A DNA stretch of 64,000 nucleotides from Paralithodes platypus (taxonomy: Eukaryota > Arthropoda > Malacostraca > Decapoda > Lithodidae), in contig CM064495.1 of assembly GCA_032716605.1 (NCBI GenBank), forward strand, positions 21,934,586 through 21,998,585. The letters run 5' to 3'. The number at the start of each line of letters is the position of its first letter. Within the stretch, counting starts at the first letter, position 1. Positions 55,170 through 64,000 of this stretch are shown here, in pieces. The notes beneath the pieces were generated by a model, which saw only the letters and a list, made by a program, of their open reading frames with translations, was not told the origin of the DNA and ran no database searches. Made by a program: the position numbers and the translations under genes.

Positions 55170-56693
55170 ATGTCGTGCATCAGCACTGACGATGAGCGAG
55201 AGATGTCATTTGAAGGTGTGCCGTTAGTAACCAGTGAGGAGGATGCTAGAGTTTTTGTGAGTAAGCGGTACCACGTTACGGAGGAGAGGCTGACTGGGGT
55301 GGATATTTGTGGCTTGCACCTGATAGCCAAGATTTTGGGCATTTTCAATGTAGCAGGGATGTCCAAGGGGGAGCTGATTTCCTGGGTGTTACGAGGGCGA
55401 CATGGGGTTTCGGAGGAGAGGGCGTTTGGGGGGGTTCCTCCCCAGATCCCCTCTCACTCGACTCCCACAGTGCCGTCCACTCAGTTACCAGAGGTTAGCA
55501 CTCTCCCACAGAAGGATGAGAATTGGCAGATTGGAGTGCCCTCGGGTGGTGCACGTGGTGGTTCCCCAGTTTTTGCCCCCCCTCCTTCAGTAGTGGCAGC
55601 TACCTCTTCCTGCCTGTCTCCAGATATGGTATTTAGACTTGAGCTTGCTAAGATTGAGGCTAGGAAGCAGGAGATTGAGGCTAGGAAGCAGGAGAATGAG
55701 ACTAGGAGGCATGAAATTGAGGTTAGGAGGCAAGAGCATGAGACCAGGAGGCATGAGACTGAGCTTAGGTATGACTCGGAGAAATATTGTGCTAAATTAG
55801 ATTTAGATAAGACTCGTGCAGAGTCGACAGGGACTCGGATGGGCCGTGAGGGCCAAGTAAGAGAACAGTCCTTAGCCCACTTAGTCAAATTGGTGCCGGT
55901 ATTTAGTGAAACTGAAGTCACAGAATTTTGTAATCGTTTTGAGAAGAAGTGTAGGGAGCATAATTGGCCTGAAGAGAAGTGGGCAGCTCTAGTCTCCTCA
56001 AGACTTACGGGTAAGGGTCTGAAGGCTTATGATGCACTGCCTTTAGAGTCTTGCATTGACTACCCAGAATTGAAGAGAGCTGTCCTACGGGCATACGAGT
56101 TGCAACCGGAAACATATCGATTGAAGTTTCGGGTTGTTACAAAGACTAGGGAGGCGACCTTTCTTGAACATGCCCGGGACTTAAAAGATGCACTTAAAAA
56201 CTGGACACGTTCTGAGAAAGCTGAGACGGCAGAACAGTTGACTGAGCTGTTTCTGCTCGAGCAGTTTTATAAGTGTACTGGTGCAAAAATGACTTTAACT
56301 ATTAAAGAAAAGAACCCAAGAACTCTTCAAGAGGCAGCTGAGATGGCTGACCGCAGGTTGTCGCTAATCAGGGGATGTGAATCTGTAAAGCGTGTTGATG
56401 CAGTTCCCAAGGGGCGCGATACTCCAAACCATCGAGCTCAGGACAATCACTATAGATATAAACCTCAGTTTAAAAGCCAAGAAACCAGGACTGAACCAAA
56501 GACTACAGCCGTCCCATTACAGAAGGGTCAGAACTCCGCCCCTTATCAGAAGAGACCGATAGGGGAAGTGGAATGTTTTCATTGTAGAAAGAAGGGGCAT
56601 TATGCAAAATCTTGTCCTAGTAAGCCGCCAGCTGCAGCCGTGTCTTTGGTGCGCAGCATAGGTGTGGCTGAAATGTCGTCTGGATTTACCTAG
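55170..56693 (+). CDS. Gag with coiled coil, SCAN-like capsid and CCHC knuckle (family B)
   Basis: The ATG at 55170 starts a 507-residue frame ending in TAG. Residues 25-80 form a small conserved N-terminal domain also present in family A (DARVFV...GVDICGLHLI). Residues 156-203 are a charged coiled coil of near-heptad repeats (EARKQE, ETRRHE). The capsid spans about 230-400; its second half (314-398) resembles the SCAN domain (TFLEHARDLKDAL, ELFLLEQFYK, PRTLQEAAEMAD). The CCHC knuckle has Cys469, Cys472, His477, Cys482. Gag would package RNA and form particles. The TAG lies in frame with pol; family A has a sense codon there. Confidence 0.92.
   Translation: MSCISTDDEREMSFEGVPLVTSEEDARVFVSKRYHVTEERLTGVDICGLHLIAKILGIFNVAGMSKGELISWVLRGRHGVSEERAFGGVPPQIPSHSTPTVPSTQLPEVSTLPQKDENWQIGVPSGGARGGSPVFAPPPSVVAATSSCLSPDMVFRLELAKIEARKQEIEARKQENETRRHEIEVRRQEHETRRHETELRYDSEKYCAKLDLDKTRAESTGTRMGREGQVREQSLAHLVKLVPVFSETEVTEFCNRFEKKCREHNWPEEKWAALVSSRLTGKGLKAYDALPLESCIDYPELKRAVLRAYELQPETYRLKFRVVTKTREATFLEHARDLKDALKNWTRSEKAETAEQLTELFLLEQFYKCTGAKMTLTIKEKNPRTLQEAAEMADRRLSLIRGCESVKRVDAVPKGRDTPNHRAQDNHYRYKPQFKSQETRTEPKTTAVPLQKGQNSAPYQKRPIGEVECFHCRKKGHYAKSCPSKPPAAAVSLVRSIGVAEMSSGFT
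56691..56693 (+). other. In-frame TAG between gag and pol
   Basis: Gag and pol are in the same frame, separated only by this TAG (followed by GGTAGT). Readthrough, or a simple nonsense change of an Arg codon, are both possible; family A reads Arg (CGG) at the aligned position. Confidence 0.6.
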
Positions 56694-59600
56694 GGTAGTT
56701 TGCCAGCGGCAGGGTCACAGGCTATGTATAAAACTCAGGAAGGCTCGTCCCCTGTCCGTGATGTCTTTTGCGCCCATAGAGGGACCGGTAGGGTAAGTTG
56801 GGCGGGTTGCCAGCATAAGGTGGAAGTTTTGCGTGATACTGGAGCTTCACAGACACTTTTGAAGAATTTCACGGGGCGACCAATTAATGCGGCACGGGTG
56901 GTTGTTGTTCAGGGTATTAATGCGACCAGGTCATACCCGTTGGTTCGTGTGGAGCTGGAAGTTGATGGTGTGATTAAGGACTTAGATGTTGGGATCGTTG
57001 AGAAATTGCCAGGGGAGGGCGTCGACCTTCTTCTCGGCAACGACTTTGCGGTGCCTACTTTAGAAGTTCCACCCTTAGTCGTTGCCGAGAGGCCGGCCGA
57101 CGTGAGTAGGGAGGAACAAGAGTGGGTAGTGAGTTGTCAACGCCAACAGATGGCATGTGTGGTAACTCGTTCCCAAGCATTTAAGGTATCACAGCCTATT
57201 TCCCAGGCCACAGAACAGCGGAGGAAGGGAATTAAGGAGAAGCGGAAGGCTGGGAAAAGTTTGAAGAGTTTAGAACCAGTGGCTCTCCCAAAAGACCCAA
57301 TAGCAGGACCTTTGACCGAGTCTGTTGTAACTCCAGTGCCTAACACAGTTGATAAAGTAGTGGAGGAGGCAGAGACTCAGAGACAGCACCGTTACCTGCA
57401 GCGAGAAAACCGGATGTCTAAGTTGGATGTTGGGGGAGGGCATGAGTTGTTGACCAAGCAGTTAGACATGTTGGCTCCCATAGACATTCGAAAGTTGCAA
57501 TTAGAGGATCCAGAGGTTTTGCAGTGTACCAATGGGGCTGTGGAGTTAGAAGAAGATAGGGATGCAAAGGCAGGGGATATTTTTTTTGTTAATGGAATTT
57601 TATACCACCGATATCAAGATCCTAAAAGGAACTGGGAGGGCGGATCAGGTACAGTTGACCAGCTGGTCGTGCCAGAGGGCTGCAGGGAAAGTTTGCTTAG
57701 GTTGGCTCATGATTCTCCATTATCAGGACATTTGGGTGCCAAGAAAACGGTGGCGGCTTTGGGGAAATTGTTTTGGTGGCCGGGGATGAAGTCTCATGTG
57801 CAATCATGGATAAACTCATGTGATATTTGTCAACGTGTCGGGAAACCGAACCAAGTTATTCCTAAGGCTCCGTTACACCCTATTCCTGTGATTGGGCCAC
57901 CCTTTAGTAAAATTATTGTTGACATGGTTGGTCCACTCCCTTCCACTAAGGCTGGAAATAAATTTTTGTTAACCATAATGGATGTTGCCACTAGATACCC
58001 CGATGCATACCCTATGAAAAATGGAATGGCTAAGACGGTAGTCAGTAACTTGTTGTGGTACTTCTCAAGGTACGGGTACCCGGAGGAGATTCAGTCTGAT
58101 CAGGGATCTAATTTCACCTCCAACATGTTCAAGCAAACAATGCAACAGCATGGGATACGAGCAGTAGTATCGTCAGCGTATCACCCTGAGAGTCAAGGGG
58201 TGCTTGAGCGGTGGCATGCTACACTTAAAAGCATGCTCAGGTGTTATTGTGCTGACAACGTTATGGATTGGGATCTTGGATTGCCTTATGTGCTGTTTGC
58301 TGCTCAGGAGGTACCTGGTGAGAGCCTGGGATTTAGTCCAAACGAGCTGATTTTTGGACACCGTGTCATGCTGAAAGAAATTTGGGAGGGGACTGTGCAG
58401 CCTTGTCCATTATTAAAGTATGTGCTTGAAAGCCGTGAGCGCATGCTTAAGAGTCTGGAGATGGCAGGTAGAAATTTGACAGAATCACAAGCTTTGATGA
58501 AGGACAGGTATGATCGCAAAGTGAGGCTCCGGAAGTTCACTGTAGGACAAGAGGTTTTAATTTTGTTGCCTTTGGTTGGTAACCCCCTCTCTGCGAAGTA
58601 CACTGGACCTTATAAAATTGTAGAAAAAATTTCAGATTTAGATTACCTTGTTGCCACTCCAGACAGGAGGAAAAAGAACCAGTTATGTCACGTGAACCTT
58701 ATTAAAGAGTATGTGAGGCGCCCCTCTGAGCCTCTCACTGTCCCTGTGTTGGCTTGTTGCGGCCGTGGTGGAGAAGGAGAGGGGGGCAGTCAAGCTTCAG
58801 AGGAGGATAGCTGGGATCAACATGTTTCAGCGGAACAGTGGGCGGGGAACTCGAGCCTAAGGGCTGACGAGGCTATAGCTCATTTGCCTGAGCCGCAGTT
58901 TGATGCTATCCGTCAGTTGTTCGGTTCATACCCCACTGTATTTGCTGAACACCCAGGCCTCACTACTCAGGCTATGCATGATGTTGACGTGGGGGACCAT
59001 ATACCCTTTAAGTCAATCCCGTACCGTGTGCCCCCCATAAAACTACCAGCTCTGAGGGATGAGTTGGAGTATATGCTCGGTAGAGGGTTGATAGAGAAAG
59101 GCACAGTTAAGTGGACTTCCCCCGTAACACTGCAGCCTAAGCCAGATGGCAAGGTACGCTTTTGTATTGATTTCCGTAGGTTAAACGGTTTGACTCCAAC
59201 TAACCCATATCCTCTTCCTCGGGTTGATGATAGTGTTGACAAAATTGGTAATGCTCGTTTTTTGTCTAAAGTAGATTTAGTAAAAGGTTACTGGCAAGTA
59301 CCTTTGTCCGAGCGTGCTAAAGAGGTATGTGGTATTGTTGTGGACGGGAGTACCTACCGGTGCAATGTTATGCCTTACGGACTTAAGAATGCACCAGCAA
59401 CGTTTCAGAACCTGATGAATGAAATTGTAAAAGACATTCCAAATTGCACCGTATATTTGGACGATGTAATTATTTATGATGACGACTTTGAGAGCCATTG
59501 TGAGCACCTTGAGACCTTGTTCCGGAAACTTAGTGAAGCAGGTCTGGTAGTAAATTTGGCAAAGTGTGACTTCGTAAAAGCCACTGTGCAGTACCTTGGG

Positions 59601-60269
59601 TTTGTAGTGGGAAGGGGACAGGTGTGCCCTCCTCAGAACAAGGTACAGGCTATCAATAAATTTCCGCACCCAACAACCAAGAAGTAGATTATGAGATTCT
59701 TGGGTATGATAGGCTACTACAGACGCTTCATAAAAGGTTACTCAACGGTGTTGGCACCTCTCACAGATTTGTTATCTAAAGACAAAAAGTTTTGGTGGGC
59801 ACCTGAGTGTGAAAAGGCTTTCACTTTGGTGAAACATTTGCTATGTACTCACCCGATACTCGGGGCCCCAGACTTTAACAGGCCTTTTCAGCTGGCAACA
59901 GATGCTAGTGGTGTAGGGGCTGGTGCCGTCTTGCTACAGACAGACAATGAAGGTGTGGAACACCCAGTAAGTTTCTTTTCTAAGAAGTTCAATGCTGCAC
60001 AAAAGAACTATTCTACAATAGAAAAGGAATTACTGGCGATTGTGCTGTCGCTCAGGCACTTCGAGGTGTATGTTCCAGCCTATGGCCCAGTCGTGGTTAT
60101 CTACACTGATCATCACCCTTTGAGATTCCTGAATCAATTTCACAATCGCAATATGAGACTGACAAGGTGGTCTTTGATGTTGCAGGAGTATAACCTGGAC
60201 ATCCGTCATATTGCTGGATGTGACAATGTGATCGCGGATTGTTTATCAAGGGTGGATGATCAGTCGTAG
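56694..60269 (+). CDS. Pol: protease, integrase, reverse transcriptase, RNase H (family B; one internal TAG)
   Basis: Counting residues from 56700: protease DTGAS at 46-50 and LLLGNDF at 110-116. Integrase zinc finger His337, His344, Cys374, Cys377; core Asp408, Asp467, Glu503, with exactly 35 residues between the last two; GPY-like module at 636-640. RT has FCIDFRRLN at 821-829, Asp859 in SKVDL, and YLDD at 919-922. TAG at 59685-59687 follows PTTKK, then RNase H continues in frame (59688-60269) with Asp in LATDASG, Glu in STIEKELLAI and Asp in IYTDHHPLRF. Integrase lies before RT, unlike usual gypsy order. All catalytic residues are present; only the two TAG codons stand between this and a full Gag-Pol frame. 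Confidence 0.93.
59685..59687 (+). other. In-frame TAG between RT and RNase H
   Basis: Falls in KK*IMRFLGMIGYYRRF; related gypsy proteins usually carry a Gln or similar residue there, so a CAG-to-TAG change is likely. The frame is open on both sides. Confidence 0.65.
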
Positions 60270-60665
60270 GCTATCACAGGTGTGTGGGTTTGAGTGGAGG
60301 AAAATACGCTGCCCTTATAGTGCAGCCGGGAAAAACATATTAAAATATAAAAATCATATAAAACTTTCTTTTGATATAGGTAATCGTATAAGTTTGTCAT
60401 AGCCTATAGAGTTTGAGTAGTCCACGAACTATCAAACGGCTGAGCTGCTGTAAGCTCGCTCTGGGAGCATGATATTGTGTCTTTTTGCTATTGTTGGGAG
60501 GAGTTATAAAATGTGGATTTTTGTTTTTTTTTAATAATAAGATGTGTTTTGGTGATAAATTCAGCTTTGTTTTAGTGCCATGGTCGCTGGGTGTGAGGGG
60601 CTTGATGGGGTTCTGTGTTTGTCAGATTTTAGCTCAGGGTTGAGCGAGTAAAATCTTGGGGGAAG
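60270..60665 (+). other. 3' non-coding region of family B with polypurine tract
   Basis: 396 bp without a gene; no envelope-like frame. Ends in TTGGGGGAAG directly before the 3' LTR, a typical plus-strand primer tract (60656-60665). Confidence 0.8.
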
Positions 60666-62501
60666 TGTGACGCATGTCCACGTGTGAGCATGCTGTACAG
60701 AACGCCTAGTCATGCCCCACTCTCGCTAGGATCGTCAGGGCAGGAACTTTGGCTGTAGTCTATGTAGAGTTTCCTAACTCAGTTCATGTGAGCCGTTGTA
60801 CTATAAGTATTATGAATATGTATTTTGTTTTCATCTGAGTCAACGAGTTCTATTTTATATCATTAGTTATAAGTATTGTGTGTAAAACTTATTTGTAATG
60901 ATGGGAAGAGAAACAGCCACAGTTAGGTGTCAGTGGGTACGCCAGGCGGGAGGTGGGCCTAACTCACTAGCACTCCTCCCTCCCTCAGTGCTAGGGGGAG
61001 CCTTTGTGTATCCCAGAGGAGAGAGAGAAATTATGTAATGGTTGTCAGTGGGCGGTCCTTAGTAGTTCACGTTGGGCTCACTAGAGGGCCGGGTATAAAA
61101 GGGAAGTCTAGCCATTTTTTCATCAGAACTCATTAGGCAGAGCGACTTCTCATTTCCCTTGCTAACTATATAATTATATTCTTCTTACTGATGGGAACTT
61201 TCTCTACTACCTTTTCCTGCCCTGTTTAACTTCCATGGTCCCGTTGGTGCAGAGCTAGTCAGCCAACGTATTATCGCTTGAGTTCTCACGAGATACTTGC
61301 CTATTAGATAGCCTATTTTGGAGGGGTTGACTTAGAATAGGATTGACTTATGTTTGTTGCACTTGTATATGCATTTCCCTGTGTGTTATTATTATTATTC
61401 CTGTTTTCTGCTAGTCTAGGTAATGCTAGACTGGGGTAAGGCTTTTCTGTGTTACGAGTTGTTGTTTGATGCAGTGGTTAAGCGATAAACCTGCATACTC
61501 GTTTCGGTTCAGTGAAGCCTAGGTTGTCTTCGCGGCTGACTGTGTTGTGTTAATAATTTACAGTGCGTGAGGGCAAGAGCCTAACCACCCTGTATTTTAT
61601 TAACAGTTTGTTTTTACTTTGTCAAGGAGCCGGGAGAAAACCAGATACAAGGGATCTGGATTTCTCAAAGTGCACTTGTTAGTTTTAACGTAATACTTTA
61701 AACAGTCGTGAGGACTTCGCTAGGCTACGAGCCGTTTTTGCTCAGTCACTGCTACCTTTTTGCCTACAGTACCCCAGCTAGACTTTACTCGATTAGTAGA
61801 TACAGAATAGTATTGAAGCTTTCCTTATGTATGATATTGTTTATGCACTATTGATTTCATGTGTTGCAAGCTTGGCTACTTTAGTGATTAGTGGCCCACG
61901 AGCACAATCCGAGTAGGCTATTGCCGTTGCATTTGCGGAGTACTTCCTTTTAATGTTTGCCATTTACTATTGCATATTCTTTTAATTATTCTTATGCCAT
62001 TTTAAGCCTTTAATAGTATTTAATTGCCAGTGTTTTTGCTTATTGAATTACTGTTTCAAAATCCGATACGTACTTCTTACGAGCATCCGAGAAGCATCTA
62101 ACTTTTTCAGAAGATTCCTTGCTCGATGCTTAAGGACTATTAATTAACGTAACGTAATAGTGCCGATCCGAAGTAGAGGGTGGTGGACTTCTTAAGTTCA
62201 TAGTCAAGGGTGGATTACTTCGGCTTCGGCCAACACTATTCTTTTGTGTTGTTGTTTTTTTCTTCATTGTTTGATTGTTGACCAGACTAGATAATTCCTG
62301 TCTCTTTATTAGTCTGTTGTTGAACACTAGTACTGAGTTCTTGTATACCCCGTTATAGCAGATTGAACTCTGGAGGGTATTGGTGTTTTTTGTTCAGCTG
62401 GCAGTACTCAGGGGTTGGGATCGTGTGTTTCCGTTGTGGCAGCGAGCCGTATTCGAGTCCTGATTGAGAGCCCTTGTGTACCCGAGTGCCAGTTCGTAAC
62501 A
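60666..62501 (+). repeat. 3' LTR of family B (1836 bp)
   Basis: Same ends as the 5' LTR. Compared with it: a ~19-bp deletion near 61211, several 1-4 bp indels and roughly 15-20 substitutions by eye. TATA box at 61094, stem-loop at 61634-61666. Followed by the target duplication CTAC. Confidence 0.95.
61634..61666 (+). other. Conserved LTR stem-loop (family B, 3' LTR)
   Basis: Identical in sequence to the one at 54091-54123 although the LTRs have begun to diverge. Confidence 0.72.
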
Positions 62502-63376
62502 CTACCATTGTTCAATTGTATGTTGCTAATCTCCTTGCTAAAGGACTCTTTGAACTCCTCCAAATCAAAAGTATGAACCTTATCTAGAATAGCTAGAGGT
62601 AATTTCTGTCTTAAAATTATGACCAGCATTTCTTGTGAGGCATCCAACGCATCTAATGATCTTGTATGACACTCCATATCTGCCCTGAACTTTGTCAGTT
62701 CATCGACCCTGTACCTAGGCTGTGCTAGGTTCAACAGGGCGTTCACATGGGCTACCTTGAGCTGCTCAGTATCTCCATACGTCGCCTGTAATAACCCCCC
62801 AACACTATCATAATTTTCACCTATGATGGAAAAACCTTCTACCAAATGTAAAGCTTCATCCTCGAGCTGGCCTTTAAGATAATGGAACTTTCGTACATCA
62901 TCAAGTTTTGATTCATGCACTGTTGATTTAAAGACGTCCCAAAATGCTAACCACTCGGTCAAGTTTCCCCTGAACTTCGGTAAATTTAATTTGGGTAAGT
63001 TGACTTCACGACGGGGATCTGTCTGCTTGGCAGCGCTGCTAGTCGAGATTATCTCTATCTTCTTCACCGCCCTTTGCAGTAAATGGATTGCCTCTAAATT
63101 GGCGATATCATTGACAGCGCGCTGCTTGTACTCCGCATGAATATCGGACTCTTCCTCTAACCCTGATACTATACTTTCATTCAGGGTAACTATACGATCA
63201 TAGGTAGTTTGTAGGTATTCTAACCTAGCCTCTAGCTGTTCAGGAGTTGCACTAGCTACAAAATCCTCCAAATCGGACGTTAGCCTAGTGATGAGACCCC
63301 TCAAACCCCCTCTCTGGTTTTTCAAGACTGTGATAGACATAATTATGGTTTTATTATCTTCTGGTTTACTAGCCAT
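62502..63376 (-). pseudogene. BEL/Pao gag, N-terminal part, interrupted by the family B insertion
   Basis: ATG at 63376 (MASKPED...). About 290 residues: a helical N-terminus with QTTYDRIVTLNESIV, then the DUF1759-type BEL gag domain (LPKLNLPKFRGNLTEWLAFWDVF, YLKGQLEDEALHLVEGF, LLQATYGDTEQL). Open throughout; the frame enters the LTR at 62501 and stops at 62408. Its continuation is at 53109 on the far side of the insertion. Gag would form the particle. Confidence 0.9.
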
Positions 63377-63565
63377 TAAATAATTCACACGAATTAGCCT
63401 AACCCTTCGTCAGCCAATACGGACCTCTATAATAAGTCTCGATCGTGAAATATAGGCCTACCCCTTTTGTTAATTGTCATATGAAATTACATTTTAGTCC
63501 TCATATGCAATATTGTTTCACATTAGCCTACCCTTCATAGATTAATGTAATTAAAGTAAAGAGGT
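63377..63565 (-). other. Upstream leader of the BEL gag, edge not defined
   Basis: AT-rich sequence before the gag ATG in minus reading. May hold the end of the 5' LTR and primer site (TGGCTGACGAAGGG near 63390-63406 is a candidate), but there is no LTR partner to compare. It meets the inverted BEL fragment at about 63565/63566. Confidence 0.4.
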
Positions 63566-64000
63566 AGAAATTACCTCTAGCTATTCTAGATAAGGTTCAT
63601 ACTTTTGATTTGGAGGAGTTCAAAGAGTCCTTTAGCAAAGAGATTAGCAACATACAATTGAACAATGGTAGGACGATGGGTGGGTCAGAAGGGACAACAG
63701 CAAGGGGTTCAATTAATATGATGGTAGGTTCTAAAGGGAAGGTTGAAGAGTCATGAAAGAAACCACAAATGTTATGTAGGCTATGCAACAATCCCAAGCA
63801 TAAATGGCTAAGCTGTACCAAATATCAAACCAATGAAGCCAAATTAGCTGAAGCAAGGAAGCTAAAATTATGCAAGGGTTGTCTGAGTAATGACCATGGT
63901 ATGCAGGGTAAATGTACTTCTTCCTATTTGAGGCAATGTCGCAACTGTGAGGGTCATCACTTTGACAAGTTATGCCCCACAGGTAGTCCAGTCAAGGAGG
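63566..64000 (+). pseudogene. Second BEL/Pao gag fragment, inverted, without the family B insertion
   Basis: Plus strand: gag from LPLAILDKVHTFDLEEF through SNIQLNNGRTMGG to the zinc knuckles (CRLCNNPKHKWLSC, CKGCLSNDHGMQGKC, CRNCEGHHFDKLC), running off the window. About 99% identical by eye to 62502-62610 plus 53109-52780 of the other copy. It has a CGA-to-TGA stop (VEES*KKPQ, about 63753). Carries the empty site GTAGGACGATGG at 63667-63678. Confidence 0.9.

Larger units (their letters stand above)
53110..62501 (+). mobile_element. Gmr1-like Ty3/gypsy retrotransposon, family B, nearly complete
   Basis: 9.39 kb: 5' LTR, primer-binding site, gag, pol (protease, integrase, RT, RNase H), polypurine tract, 3' LTR, with CTAC target duplication. 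The whole coding region is one reading frame broken only by two TAG codons (56691 and 59685). The LTRs differ by roughly 15-20 substitutions and several small indels by eye (about 1%), so the insertion is young. Inserted antisense to the BEL gag. Confidence 0.95.

Noticed and set aside
60270..60665. Envelope-like gene after RNase H
   Set aside because: The 396-bp gap before the 3' LTR has no sizeable open frame or membrane segment.

Overview
This 64 kb window looks like repeat-rich nuclear DNA of an arthropod, most plausibly a decapod crustacean. The evidence is the mix of BEL/Pao, Ty3/gypsy (Gmr1-like), CR1-type and other LINEs, tRNA-derived SINEs, several MITE families and long (TA)n/(GA)n runs. 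The organism is inferred from this repeat style, not proven. I found no convincing host protein-coding gene. Nearly all recognisable coding sequence belongs to transposable elements, many nested in one another. The one host-derived sequence is a decayed, intronless Y-box/cold-shock pseudogene.

Left part (1-13.2 kb): a minus-strand Gmr1-like LTR element (1-6501, cut by the left window edge) has an open pol reading frame, a broken gag and a 480-bp TTAA-MITE inside its protease. It is followed by MITEs, including a Harbinger-like one carrying a SINE, then microsatellites and a solo LTR of a third related family sitting exactly in the 3' end of a LINE. Middle-left (13.2-30.4 kb): tRNA-derived SINEs, a cluster of ~205-bp MITEs, a second copy of the 480-bp MITE, LINE fragments, and a long CR1-like LINE (23.4-27.8 kb) hit by two further TTAA-MITEs.

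Middle (30.4-48.6 kb): a truncated plus-strand copy of the first Gmr1-like family ends in a foldback repeat. Then come an RTE-style LINE, a perfect 57-bp-arm palindrome built on half a tRNA-like sequence, two fragments of the LINE seen earlier, a Rex1-like LINE tail, more MITEs and SINEs, and the Y-box pseudogene. Right part (48.6-64 kb): a degenerate minus-strand BEL/Pao element has its gag split by a nearly complete, young Gmr1-like element (53110-62501, two ~1.84-kb LTRs about 1% different, 4-bp target duplication CTAC). A second, inverted BEL fragment at the right edge carries the same site without the insertion.

Most notable: (1) the Gmr1-like elements have pol order protease-integrase-RT-RNase H (integrase before RT) and a SCAN-like capsid, here in a probable protostome; (2) three related LTR families share a 33-nt stem-loop with paired compensatory changes; (3) several insertions can be dated or proven against empty sites within the same window.
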